A program made the position numbers and the translations under genes. Of a DNA stretch of 64,000 nucleotides, positions 22,854 to 33,584 are shown one piece after another. Location of the stretch: assembly GCA_003586115.2 (NCBI GenBank), contig QVOM02000029.1, positions 23,178,829 to 23,242,828 on the forward strand, in the 5' to 3' direction. The DNA is from Salvator merianae. Taxonomy: Eukaryota; Chordata; Lepidosauria; Squamata; Teiidae. Within the stretch, counting starts at the first letter, position 1; each line of letters opens with the position of its first letter. The notes under the pieces were generated by a model. The model had not been told where the DNA came from and ran no database searches. It worked only from the letters and a program-made list of their open reading frames with translations.

Positions 22854-23335
22854 TGTAATTATTGTTAATGTATCCAATTGAAATGGCAGACCGTGCTGTT
22901 TCATACAACAATTAGCTGGTGCAATCAGAAAGATTGAATTTTTGTTGCTTCTTCCCCAGAGTTTTTTCTCCTCATTATTGAGATTTGTTTTGTAACTGAT
23001 TCAGTATTCTTAAACTAACAAGCAAATTTCAAAACCTACCCTTCTCTACCTTCTCTCAAATTTAGCTTTCAAAATAAATAATTCTAAAATAAAGATCCTT
23101 GTTTTAAGAACCTCACAGTTTTGATAGTTGAAATCCTGAACATTTTCAAAGCTTGGAGCAATCAGACCATACCCCCACCTGAAGTCTAGACTCCAATGAC
23201 AGTTTTAATAAGAAGTAATTGGCCCTTTTCTCATTATATGCATGTTGTTTATTCTAATCATTAATGTAGCTGGTTGTGTCTGGTTAACACACACTTATTC
23301 TGAAATTATTCAGTCTGATAAATTTCCACTGTGAT
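22854..23335. other. No gene recognised
   Basis: AT-rich, unassigned. Confidence 0.45.
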
Positions 23336-24213
23336 AGAACACTTTCATCAAAAGGAATTGGAATGCTAAACTGCAAAATCAAAAGGTAACTGGAATAATC
23401 AGCAAATTCGACAAAAGGAAGCAGAACAGAGACTTTTTTGTTAAGATAATTCTCCAGTCAGACCAAATACTCTTTTCCAACAGCCCAAAAGGTGACTTTA
23501 TGCTTGGACATCATTAGATGGTCAATACCAAAATCAGGTTGATTATAAACTTTGTAGCCAAAGATGGAGAAGTTTTATACTGTCAGCAAAAACAAGACCT
23601 GGAGCTGAAAGTGGCTCAGATAAAGAGTTCTTATTGCAAAATTCAGACTTAAACTGAAGCAAGCAGGAAAATCACTAGACTGTACAAATATGGCCTTAAA
23701 TGATATCCCTTATGAATATGCAGATTTAAGGGATTAGATCTGATAGACAGGGGGCCTGAAGAACTATGATCAGAGGTTCATAACACTGTACAGGAAACAG
23801 CAAGAAAAAGAAAAGAAAGAAAGAAAAAGAGCAGGAAAGCAAAATGGCTGTCTAATGAGGTGTTACAAATAGTTGAGGAAGGAAGGAAAGGAGAAGGCAA
23901 AGCAGAAAGGGAAAGACATACCCAACTGAATTCAAATTTTCAGAGAATACCAAGGATAGAGAAGAAGGCCTTCTTAAATGAGCAATACAAAGAAATAGAA
24001 GAAAACAATAGAATGGAAAAAAGCAAGATATCTCTTTAAGAAAATTGAAGATATCAAGGGAATGTTTCATGCAAAAATGGACAATAAAAGACAAAAATGA
24101 TAGGGACCTAATAGACATAGAAGAGATTAAGAAGAGGTGTCAAGAATACATAGAAGAACTATACAAGAAAGAACTTAACATTATTGATAACCATGATAAT
24201 GTGATCACTGACC
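23336..24213 (+). mobile_element. Bov-B (RTE-clade) LINE internal fragment
   Basis: It matches the endonuclease-to-reverse-transcriptase linker of Bov-B. Landmarks are AGCCAAAGATGGAGAAG near 23560, AACAAGACCTGGAGCTGA near 23590, GATCTGATAGACAGG near 23738 and GCAAAATGGCTGTCTAATGA near 23838. The translation KEIEENNRMEKSK (23990-24025) and DIKGMFHAKM (24050-24080) is diagnostic. Stops and indels break the frame. The match ends near GATCACTGACCTAGG, where a family F element begins, and I see no Bov-B continuation after it. Confidence 0.9.
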
Positions 24214-24540
24214 TAGGGCATTTTTACACTTGCCATGTTAGAGCTGGATAATTATCTTGTTTTAACATGGAATGGACTACACACAGCGTGGGCACTATCC
24301 ACACTGCAGGGCTCTAGACAGGAATACCAGCAGGCATACCAGCATTTGCACTGCGAGTGCTGGTATCGTTCCTGATCTTTGGCATGACAGTGGCCAGTAA
24401 GCATCTGGTTACTGCCATGGTGACCAGAAGTGCTGTGCTGGCATGCACAGGTGCACACAAGTGCAATGGCATGATCACATGGGTGCAGTTGTGGCATGCT
24501 GTGTGGCCATGCATTCACATCCAGAAGTGATGCTACATGT
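24214..24540 (+). mobile_element. Family F DNA transposon, 3'-truncated copy
   Basis: The left end AGGGCATTTTTACACTTGCC is followed by an imperfect 36 bp palindrome (24233-24268, CATGTTAGAGC...TTTTAACATG around ATAATTAT). Then come GAATACCAGCAGGCATACC, TGCGAGTGCTGGTATC, GGCATGACAGTGGCCAG and TGCCATGGTGACCAG. The right part of the family (ACTTTGCTAGC block) is missing. It lies directly against the end of the Bov-B fragment. Confidence 0.7.
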
Positions 24541-25611
24541 TGGATTTTCTTTGTTCTAATAGAGTCCTTCCACAGCAAACACCATTCATCTATTTTATTC
24601 TTTCTTTGCTATGTTACTTCCATCTTTCTTCATCTCCTTTCCTTTTCCTTTGGTCTCCATTTGAATGCCAAGGGGAACAAACACGTCATTCTTATGTGGT
24701 TGGAAACAGATTCCATGTGAACCTTAAACACTGAAGAGTAAGAGAAATGTTGCACACCTGATGGCCAAGGTAATAAATCCAGATAGCCTGGACAGAAGAA
24801 AAGCAGATGTTAAAGTTCCTGTGGTTTTCTTTCAGCAAAGAGAACACTACAGCCTATTGCCTGTCTATATTATTTTTGGCTACACCCCTAAATATGCTGA
24901 TCAAAATAGATGTCTCCAAGCAGCCTGTGCAATGTGTTGATAATTCTAGAGCTGGCGAATTAGTCTTGGTACGCTAGAAATGAATACTGCTGTCTAATGA
25001 TCAATTGAACGCACTGTCCAAGATCTAGCAAAATCAGTCGCTTGAGAAAAAGGTATTTTCAGCTAGATGTGCCACAAAACAGCAGGCTTTTGACTCTAAC
25101 AATGTTTTTATAAGCCTACACAGATCCAATAGGAGGCTAGTCTGAGCAGTGATTTTGGAACCAAAACAAATGTGAATAATTTAATATAAGTGGAGAATAG
25201 ATTATTTGGAATACCTGTTGGCAAACCTTTGTAGGTGGTTTGCTGTTTCACCCAGAAACTTTCAGTTTTCAGATTTTGGTTGTATTGGAGTGTTTTGTTG
25301 TCATCATTTTCACTCAAAATGTTTCTCCACCCCATTCTTCTACTGTCATTAAAGGTAAGATTAGTGCATGTTGTAATTTTTCAATTAATATTCGTAAATG
25401 AACTGATGATGGTGTATACTGCAAAGACATGATAATGTTCAAAGGGTAACACATTTCAGCACAAATTAGACAGCTTTAAGTTTCAATAATTTCAGTAGGT
25501 GAATATATGTGACTAAGCCTTTCTTCTACATTAATTAGATTTTTAAAAAGCTTATTGTTATTGTTTGCCATCTTAGTAAAACAAGTTCTTTTTGAAATCA
25601 GCAGAAACATT
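24541..25611. other. No gene recognised
   Basis: Unassigned, AT-rich. Nothing here resembles an exon or a repeat seen elsewhere in the window. Confidence 0.45.
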
Positions 25612-26140
25612 GGGTCTTTCTGCATGACACAGGTTATCCTGCACTGTGCTGATCCAAATTAGGCAATCTGGTGCATAATGGCTGGTCTGGTCTGTTGTTG
25701 GCTTATGCCAAAGTCCACCCACATTTTGTGTAGCCCATTCCAGCCAGCTTTGGAGGCTTTAATGACAGTTCCTGCTTCCAAATTTGCTGATGGGGGCTGT
25801 TTTGGCTGGGTGCCCAGAAGTGGTGCATTTCTGGCCCATTTCCCAGTGTATGCTGAAATGGCACTGGACATGGTATACCATACCATGGCCGGTGTGCTGC
25901 TTACAAGCAGTCCACATTTGAAGCAAGCTATGGCACCACTTTTGTGCTGCAGCCTGCTCAAGGCCTCATCTGCTGAGGACACACAGTTGTCTACAGAGAA
26001 GCCTGAACTCCCAGTAGACCTTTCCATAGTGCAGATGACACATTCCAGACAGTCCTCTGGACCAGTCTATGGTCAACCAGGGCACAGGCAGGCAAATAAC
26101 TATGCACCAGATGCAGCCCCTTCTCATTTCATCCTCTGAA
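25612..26140 (-). mobile_element. DNA-transposon relic, family B copy (antisense)
   Basis: The segment GGGGGCTGTTTTGGCTGGG with GCCCAGAAGTGG (25790-25825) is the reverse complement of CACCCAGCTAAAA-type and CCCAGCTGGCAAC-type text at 28340-28390 and 40525-40560. The edge TCTTTCTGCATGACAC resembles the common terminal motif. The 153-codon plus frame and 122-codon minus frame overlap each other here and are not genes. Confidence 0.5.
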
Positions 26141-26596
26141 ACAGGTGATTTTGTGTGTGCGCGCGCGTGTGCAAATGTACATACCCCTATCAGAGGGTTC
26201 AGTATAGAGGTGACCATTTCCCCCCTGGTGACCCTTGATTCAGAAGTTTGGGCTGTATACCCTTTTGAGTTTTTGATCCAGGATTGAATCTATGGCTGTG
26301 ATCATACACAACAAAGAAAAGCATCTCTGAGGCGGCTCAGAGATGGCTTCAAGGTGGGATTGTTCACACACCAGTCTGCCTCTCCCCTTTCTCATGAACA
26401 TTCTGTGCTAGAAAAGCTGCGTTAGAGTAGACTTGGGAACATGAGTGCCACACACTGTCTCTATGAGGCACCGCCAAGTCACCCCTTTTGTTATGTCTGA
26501 ACACAGCCTGTGATTTGTTCTCAGAGATATTTGGGGGAGGTGGTGAGGAGAGCTGCTTCTCCAGTTTGATGAAGGCCATTCCAACCCTGTGAACCA

Positions 26597-26868
26597 GTTT
26601 GGCCTTGTGGTTAGCATGTCTGGAACTCTCCCGGTTCAAGTCTGCACTCTGCATGAAGCTAGCTGGGTGACCTTGGGCTCGTTACAGCTCTATTTTGAGT
26701 TCTCATAGCCCTACCTACCGCACAGGGTGTCTGTTGTGGGGAGAAGAACAGAAGGTTTGTCAGCCACTTTGAGTCCTTTCGGGTGAGAAGAATAGGGTAT
26801 AAAAAACCAACTACTCTCCTCCTCCTCCTCCTCCTCCTCCTCCTCCTCCTCCTCCTCCTCCTCCTCCT
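26597..26868 (+). mobile_element. tRNA-derived SINE with TCC tail, copy 2
   Basis: Same family as 21842-22091. The A-box region TGGCCTTGTGGTTAGCATG and B box GGTTCAAGTCT are followed by GCTGGGTGACCTTGGGCTC, CTACCTACCGCACAGGGTG, CAGCCACTTTGAGTCCTTTC and GGGTATAAAAAACCAAC. It ends in about 17 TCC units (26817-26868), probably expanded from the SINE tail. Confidence 0.9.
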
Positions 26869-27911
26869 GCTGTGTCGGCTTCCTCTTCAATCAGTTCCCT
26901 CTGGTCACAGTTGAGACTTTGTTTAGATAGAGTCATAAATAAAAAGTGGATGGTATGTTTCCATGAATGGCCTACCTACAGATTTCAGATGGTAGTCAGG
27001 TCTATATGCACGAAGATGTTCTTTCAGATTACCTGGTTCCAAGCTCCTTAGAACTTAATAGGCCAGCAGTAAAATGTTGAAATTGGCCTGCTAGCAGACT
27101 GGCAACCAGTGCTGTTCCTTGAGAAAAAGTGTGACATGTTCATGGTAAACAGCTTCACCCAGTAGCCCTGCAACCACATTGTACCTGCTGCAGCTTCTGT
27201 ACCAAATGTAAAAGAAACCTCATCAAGAGTGCAGCTCACTTTATCCATTGTTGAGTATCCAAAGTCATAGAATCTATTGCCAAACTGTCTCTATCCATAA
27301 TTTTACCATACATCTTATACTTTTCATCCCCATATAATACATATTAGAATTAATGTTTCCAGGAGGCTGAAAAGCATAAGGCATTTGGGGAGGCTACTTG
27401 TGGTCTCAACCTTAAAGGGGTCCTACCAAGTCAGTCAAGGAGTTATTGAGAACTTCATCTTGCTCTAAAACTGAGCTCCAGTTAATAACTCCCTGGGACA
27501 CTTGCTCTGCTGGTAGGTTTTCCGCCTAAGGGGTTTCCTCTTTTTCAAGTCACCAGGGGAGCTGGCAAGAACCAAAGACAGTTCCATTTGCTCCTAGTTT
27601 GAGGAAATACTTCTCCCCTCACCACTTTTCTCTATTTTTATTACATCATCGTCATTGTTATTACTATTATTATTTTGCCTTAGTGTATTGTGATTTATCA
27701 GTCCTGGATAAGTATGTTGTCTTATGTTCCCAAACCATATTAGGAATGCTGCAATCTGGCATTCCCAATATAGCCCCAAGAAAATCATGGTTTTTAGTCT
27801 GTATCCGGAGGCACCTAAGGTGCTTATTCTTCAATCACTGTGATGAGGTTGGAGCTATTAGGCAGCATCTGCATTTGGATGTTGGTCTGCACCAGTAGCC
27901 CCTAAGGAATA
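26869..27911. other. No gene recognised
   Basis: Unassigned. A TTATTACTATTATTATT stretch near 27655-27675 is low complexity. Confidence 0.45.
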
Positions 27912-28435
27912 CAGTAGGCCTTTTTGCACTTTCCACCTCGGAATGATCAAATCTGACCATTCCAAGGTGGAACAGTCCCTGCAGTGTGGCAGGTATTGAC
28001 ACTGTGAAGGCCGGAACAGCCCAGAGCTGGGCTTCTAGCACTGGCTGGAAGTACTAAAAGGCCCAGGGTCTGTGCAGCAGACAGGTCTACCAGCAGGCCA
28101 TACCTCCCAGGAATCATCCTGTCCACATGGAACTAGGTTTGGAGTGTTCTGTGTCTTGAAGTCTAGACTGTAGGCTGCTTTAAAGGGAGGCCGTTTGAAA
28201 GGCATCTCCCACACATTCCCCAGTTGTGGACCAGACAAGCTGCTCTTGTATGGAAGGCAGTGAGTACCTGGTCTAGTTTACCCAGTGTACAGAGCTTGAT
28301 GTTATTTTGTCAGGTTTCTGGAAATGGCTCCAGGAGTGGAGCGCTTCTGGGTACCCAGCTAAAACAGCCCCAGCTGGCAACTTTCATTTGATTCAGCCAA
28401 AGACTGGGCTGCATGGATGCTAAGACGGCCTTTGT
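27912..28435 (+). mobile_element. DNA-transposon relic, family B copy
   Basis: Begins TAGGCCTTTTTGCACTTTCC, with an imperfect hairpin directly inside: CCACCTCGGAATG and, about 15 bp later, CATTCCAAGGTGG. Further in, CACCAGCAGGCC-like, GGGTACCCAGCTAAAAC and CCCCAGCTGGCAAC segments recur at 25612-26140 (reversed) and 40136-40690. The right end near GACGGCCTTT is approximate. No coding capacity. Confidence 0.55.
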
Positions 28436-29655
28436 CTCAGTCTGTATTGACAAATCAATTGTATTTATAGAAAACCAGATTACCATTGGAATATTGGCCT
28501 GTACCAGTTATGCGCATGCTTCCCCCCCCCCGCCCCCAGAACTGGAAGTAGTGAGCAAGACAACTGGACTCAGATTTTAAAATGACAGTAATCAAACTAA
28601 GCCTGTTGTGACCTTTTCCAGTGTCAGTGATTCTCTAATTTTTGAGACTCATTGAATGTTGTTGATGGCTATAGTTGTGTGCCATCTTAGGAGCTCTTCC
28701 CTGAGCTGAAGAACAGTCAAGCTGATTCTATGGCAAAGGTGTTGAGTTTATGATTATGTGGGATTGTGCTTTTCAAGCCCAAGGCTGATTACATCTTCTG
28801 ATGTGGTTGCTGTGGGACTAATGAATGAACACAGCACGAAGGTCCACACTTTACTGGGCCTTGGCTGGTTTCCACATATGGAAGCAGATTTCCAGATCTG
28901 AAATGTGCTATGATACCTGGGGCATTTTGGAGACAGAATACAACCAGAACAAGTAATCTATGTCTAGTGACAAAACCCAGACAGAGACAAATTCAAAGGT
29001 GAATGAAAATCCACACAAAATTCAAAGAAAGGGACAATTATTTTTACTCAAAAACACACTTTTTGATTACTATTTTTTAAAAATTCTGAATGTTTTAACA
29101 AATGAAAACACACTGACATTTTTTATAGTAACTTGCTGATCCTCAGTTTGATATGCTGCACTAGTTCTCTAGCTTCCTCCAAGACAATGGCATTTTGATG
29201 CAAATCTGAGCATGGTTTAGCAATCCATTTATCTTTTCTCTGTTACATAGCCGTAAGCCTGTAAGCATGAAACAAAATGCGATGGCAAGCTGGTACAAAG
29301 CAAATGTTTATTCCTACTCTTGACTTGATGAGGAACAGTTGGAAATCTATTCATGCCTAGCCACCATCTGCTTATTATAAAATAGCTCCATGTTGTAATT
29401 TTCTTCATATTTTTTAACTACTGTTATTAACACACAATAAAAAGTACCCAACCTACTTTAAGCTTGGACACAAGTAAGCCAATCCAGTGGAGGTTCTTCA
29501 TCTGCATATTTCTACCAAAAATATTTTCAAAACCACTTCATACTCTTTTTTTTTTAAAAAAAAAAAATCATTTTTAAAAAACTTTACAGACCAGTTAGTA
29601 TGTGTGTGCAATGGAAGTATGAATTCTGTTGTTACATAAGAATGGATCCTTATTT
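28436..29655. other. No gene recognised
   Basis: Unassigned, with a C-rich run at 28520-28536 and A/T runs near 29550-29575. Confidence 0.45.
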
Positions 29656-30560
29656 TTGGTCCTTTCTGCATGGAGCCTTGGGCCAGAATTAAGGGCTCTG
29701 TAGTGCTGCTCTGGACCTCATAGATCTGCATGTTGGTGCAGATTTGTGAGGCCACATCTCCAGCTGGTACACTCCATCTGCTTTAGATGAAGGGCAAACC
29801 CAATCAGAGACTGGGATTGCTGGCAGACTTCTTTAACTGGAGCAAATTCAGAGGAGGGCTACCAAAATGGTGAGTGGTCTGCAAACCATGTCCTACAAGG
29901 AACAGTTAAAGGATCTAGGAATGTTTAGCCTGCAGAAGAGAAGACTGAGATGAGACATGATAGCTGTTTTCAAGTATCTGTAGGGCTGTCACAGTGCAGA
30001 GGGATTGGCCCTATTCTCACTTACACAGGAAGGAAGGGCTAGAAACAATGGGATGAAACTTCAAGGGAGTAGATACAGACTAGATATTAGAAAAAACTGA
30101 CAGTAAGGGCGATCAGTCAATAGAACAGGTTGCCACAGGAGGTGGTGAGCTCTCCTTTGCTGAAGGTCTTCAAGGAGAGACTGGACAGACATCTGTCTGG
30201 GATGGTTTAGTGAATCCTGCACTGAGCAAGCTGTTGGACTCAGTGACCCTGGAGGTCCCTTCCAACTCTATGATTCTATGATTCTATGAGTTGAGACTAC
30301 CGGTGCACCAGAGGTCCCTGATCCAGCCCAGATCATGGAAGACATGCAGAAAGCATGTCTCCTGTGTTCTGGACTACCAGGACACATTTCAGGGATTGGA
30401 AATTCCATTCTTGGCAAGCCTTTTTTTTTGAGGAAATGCCTCCAAGCTGCAGTTTGGCATGCAGCACCTGCCTGGGGAAGTCTCAGAAGGGTAGGATTTT
30501 GCCTACAAATGGTCTCTCTATGTTTTCAGCAATCTGGACAGCCACTTTAAGGCCACACAG
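29656..30560 (+). mobile_element. DNA-transposon relic split by a CR1 3' end
   Basis: The left part starts GTCCTTTCTGCATGGAGCC and contains ATAGATCTGCATGTTGGTGC, similar to GTAGATCTGTATTAATGTGC in the family C copy near 50070. The right part (30290-30560) contains GATCCAGCCCAGATCATGG, like GATCCAGCCCAAGATCAG near 40663. A 458 bp CR1 tail separates the two parts. The right boundary is uncertain. Confidence 0.4.
29832..30289 (+). mobile_element. CR1 LINE 3' end, sense
   Basis: Matches the last ~440 bp of the CR1 copies at 36266 and 53162 in the opposite orientation. The frame begins [17 protein letters not shown] text and includes decayed DMIAVFKYL, then NRLPQEVVSSPLLKVFKE-like sequence. The terminus is GGTCCCTTCCAACTC followed by ATTCTATGATTCTATGA, the short 8-mer repeat with which CR1 elements end. 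5'-truncated, with a few frame breaks. Confidence 0.9.
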
Positions 30561-31358
30561 ACAAAAAAATTGTGTTTTTGCCAGCTTACCCGTGTCCAGT
30601 AAGTTTGGAAGCATCCAAACAAATAAGCAAACAGTAGATGAGAAAGTCTATGAGGTACGCTAAGTGAGCCCCCCCCATTAAAGGCCTACCTCCAAGTCTG
30701 CCTCTCGGTGTTTTGTTATTCTATCTTATTCTGTATTGTTTAAATGTATCCATATTTCCTGACAAGTGTGTTTAGGGTTGGCTGATCAATGCTAACTGCA
30801 TATATTCCTGCTGGGTTTAAATGTTCTTGCATCTAATTTTTTATAAAGACAACTTTGGTTCAGGTAATGATAAACTGCAAATATAAAACCTACCCTAGAG
30901 GGGCTTATAGTCTGTGTGTTTTATTTCAAATCTATCTACAGCATTTATTATTTGGAAACACCAACAAACTTAGAGAAATAGTGTTTACATCTCCGCAACA
31001 TTTTTATACTGCTTGAAAATAACTGAATCTGTGGCTGTTTTTGCACCTTCCTGCTTGAAAAGGTCCAACGTAGTCTGGTACATGCAATCTATCCCAAGCT
31101 GGGATGGATAGTGACTGGCCTGAACAAAGCTGTCACATTGGGATAGTTGATTCCAACCCAACCCCCCTGCCTGCTCTGAAGCTTGTGCCAGATTCAGAGC
31201 TGGTGCAGGGGACCCCCAACATTTCTGACGGGAACAAAAATTCCTGACTTTCAGAGCTCCTGGGGAGCCCGTTTCAGCAGAGCAGACTATGGGCGCATGC
31301 TGCAGCCCAATATACCATTCCTTAGTATGCCAGTCTACTGGTAGACTAGATCAGGGAG
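30561..31358. other. No gene recognised; possible host repeat of the hAT insertion
   Basis: No gene. From about 31035 (CTGTTTTTGCACCTTCC) the sequence may be another DNA-transposon relic continuing after the hAT insertion to about 32615 (GGGCCTTCC), but I could not show matching ends. Confidence 0.35.
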
Positions 31359-32525
31359 TAGGGATGTGCACGAAATGAATTTTCTCTGTTCGTTTCGCAA
31401 TGCATCGAAGCTTCGTAGCTTCGTTTTCGCACGAAAACGGAAGTCGCGAAAATGGCGATTTTCGTTTTCGCAGCGAAAATTTTCGAAAACTGGAAGTGCA
31501 AAATCAATGACATAAGTAGCGAAAAACAAACGCCGCATATCCCCCTGCCCTCTCCCTTCTATATTTGACCGTCCACGTTGCTAATTTAAGGAGTTGCTTC
31601 ATTAAAAGTAAAAATTGCACGGAGCTTACTTTTTACCGGCGGCCGGTTTGTAGCAGGATTCAAAGCAACGAAGGTACGTTTGGGGTTCCTCACTGCAGAT
31701 CAAAAGCAAGCGAAAGCAAGCGAAGGAATTTTTTTCGCTTTGATTTTTCGTCATTTTCGATGCCTTTTCGACGCTCATGTCTGTGCGCGCACACGCGCTA
31801 ACTTCTGTCCCTTTAACTTATCGTCGCGACTCGTCACTGGCTGCCGTCCGTGCCGATCGTTTGGGGCACAGAAATTATTACCTCGCCTACGAGGCGGGCA
31901 GGCTTAGTCAGTGACGCGCGAAGCAATTGCCTTCAGCTCAGCGCGTAATTTAGAAGACTGGCGGCAGCCGCAGGATGAAATAACTCCCTACTTCCGAGTA
32001 GCAGCGAAATGACGCCTCGTCTTGCCCTCCCTTCTTACTTCCGAGTAGCAGCGAAATGTTGCCTCGTCTTGCCCTCCCTCCCTACTTCCGAGCAGCAGTG
32101 AAATGACACCACGTCTTGCCCTCTGTTTCAAAACGAAGAACTATATAACACCATCAAAGAAGTTTTATTAACTCCAAGCCGTCTGAGTTTCTCATCCTCA
32201 TGCGGTGCGATCGTTGCGAGGCAGGCGAAGAGTTAAAAAAATACCGTCTTTCCTAATGTGATGCATGACAATTTCCACCTCTAGAGGCAGAGACTGGAGG
32301 CTACGAAGCTACCGAGCTTCGTTGCTTCGCAGTTTTCGCAGTGAAGAAAGACGAAAAATAGCCATTCGCGGTGAGTAGCGAAGGTCACGAAAATTGACGA
32401 AAATCGCCGTGACTTTCGCTATTCACTTTCGCGATAGGGAGGGCACTTCGCATTCGATGCGAATGCTGCGAAGCAACGAAATTCGTACGAAATTTCGTTG
32501 CTTCGAAATTTCGTGCACATCCCTA
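31359..32525. mobile_element. Young non-autonomous hAT-type DNA transposon, CpG-rich
   Basis: A complete element of 1,167 bp. Both ends carry the same 18 bp terminal inverted repeat, TAGGGATGTGCACGAAAT. It is flanked by a perfect 8 bp duplication, TCAGGGAG (31351-31358 and 32526-32533). An 8 bp duplication and a YARNG start (TAGGG) are hallmarks of the hAT superfamily. The subterminal 200-250 bp on both sides are packed with CGAA/TTCG motifs, and a near-perfect palindrome lies at 32469-32505. Three 47 bp tandem units occupy 31988-32125. No transposase frame is present, so movement would need an enzyme from elsewhere. CpG density is far above the rest of the window, as expected for an insertion not yet decayed by methylation. 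Confidence 0.9.
31988..32125. repeat. Three 47 bp tandem repeats inside the hAT element
   Basis: Units start at 31988, 32035 and 32082, each with CTACTTCCGAGTAGCAG, GAAATG and CGTCTTGCCCTC. The third differs most. The exact 47 bp spacing shows tandem duplication within the element. Confidence 0.9.
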
Positions 32526-32758
32526 TCAGGGAGTCATTTTGGGCTCCCTAGTCCATTCTATACTCCATTCTGTGTGGTTGGAGTGTGGTGAGCAGGGACA
32601 GGGCCTTCCTTTGATTGCACCAGCAAATGGGAGTTCCCTAGACCCCTTGATGATCTCTGGGACTGTTTTATTTTCTTATATTCCTATATTCACAGAATTC
32701 AAATAGGAATATGTATGGTTCTTAGAAAAGTCTTTTATCCAAGTACTAAGCATACCTA

Positions 32759-33130
32759 TAATCATAGCACTGTGGAGTTAGAAAGGGTCACAAAGATCAT
32801 CTAGTCCATCACTGTGGCCCTTTCTGCTCTTGGCTTTATTCTGGACTATATCCCAGAATAGGGACCTGCTATCCACATGCTAGTGCAGATTATAGCAAGC
32901 CCCAGCTGGGGCCTGCCATAGTTCATAGTAGCATGCAGATGGCAGATCTCTATTCCAAGATATAATCTGGAATAACGTCAAGTGCAGAAAGGGCCTTTGT
33001 ATGTTTATAAAAGCAAATTAAACTATTATTGAGAAGTGGCTGCCCAGCCTCTTCTTGAAAACTTCCAGAGATGGAGAACCTCCATGGGTTGACTGAACTC
33101 AGAACTCACAGCTTCTATAAAGCCCACCTT
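32759..33130 (-). mobile_element. CR1-like LINE 3' fragment, antisense, split
   Basis: The left part (32759-32814) reads ATCATAGCACTGTGGAGTTAG and GATCATCTAGTCCATC, the reversed CR1 terminus. The right part (32998-33130) reads GCCCAGCCTCTTCTTGAAAAC and CCAGAGATGGAGAACCTCC, the next CR1 section. The two parts are separated by a family A fold-back element. More divergent from the 53162 CR1 than the 36266 copy is, so probably an older subfamily. Confidence 0.75.
32815..32997. mobile_element. Fold-back DNA element, family A copy 2 (complete)
   Basis: The left arm GGCCCTTTCTGCTCTTGG...ATATCCCAGAATAGGG is mirrored by the right arm ending AAGTGCAGAAAGGGCC. It aligns with 9019-9203 along both arms. 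It interrupts a CR1 tail, so it inserted after that CR1. Confidence 0.85.
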
Positions 33131-33246
33131 CATGTACCTTCAGACCCTAATCTAATAAGTTATATTTTAAAAAGTTATAATCATTTGATATTGTCATCCC
33201 TTGCATAACGCTGTAGTTTGTTTCCCACAAACCACGGTGTAGTGCA

Positions 33247-33522
33247 TAGAAATGTGCATAAACTGAAATTTAGTAGTTTGGTTCTAACTGAACCAACTAC
33301 CCTTGGTTTGGGTTCACTTTGAACCAGTTTTTTTTTGAACTACAGGGTAGTTTAGTTCACATGGGAACCAAGCGAACCATTGCAAATCACTTTTTTGTTT
33401 GTTTGATCCAATAGAGCACCCCTTAATTTCGGTTTGCTTCAAACCAGGTTGTTAGGTTTGCATGTGAACCACCCAGTTTGTTGAGAACTGTGAACTGACT
33501 GAACCACTTCAGCACATTTCTA
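33247..33522. mobile_element. Short hAT-type MITE
   Basis: 276 bp with matching 11 bp ends, TAGAAATGTGC. It is flanked by 8 bp direct repeats with one mismatch, GTAGTGCA (33239-33246) and GGAGTGCA (33523-33530). Interior motifs alternate GAACC/GGTTC (for example GAACCAACTACC, TTGGGTTCACTTTGAACC). The end shares TA..ATGTGC with the larger hAT-type element 720 bp upstream. It has no coding capacity. Confidence 0.75.
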
Positions 33523-33584
33523 GGAGTGCAAAGTCATGATGTGCAAGTAACTGGCATCAATGGCAACTTGGGGTAAGAGAAATC

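Noticed and set aside
25659..26139. Overlapping frames of 153 codons (plus) and 122 codons (minus)
   Set aside because: Both lie in a family B DNA-transposon relic and overlap on opposite strands. Neither translation has a recognisable domain.
31359..32525. A CpG island marking a gene promoter
   Set aside because: The CpG-rich block coincides exactly with a transposon that has terminal repeats and a target duplication, so the CpG density is explained by a recent insertion.
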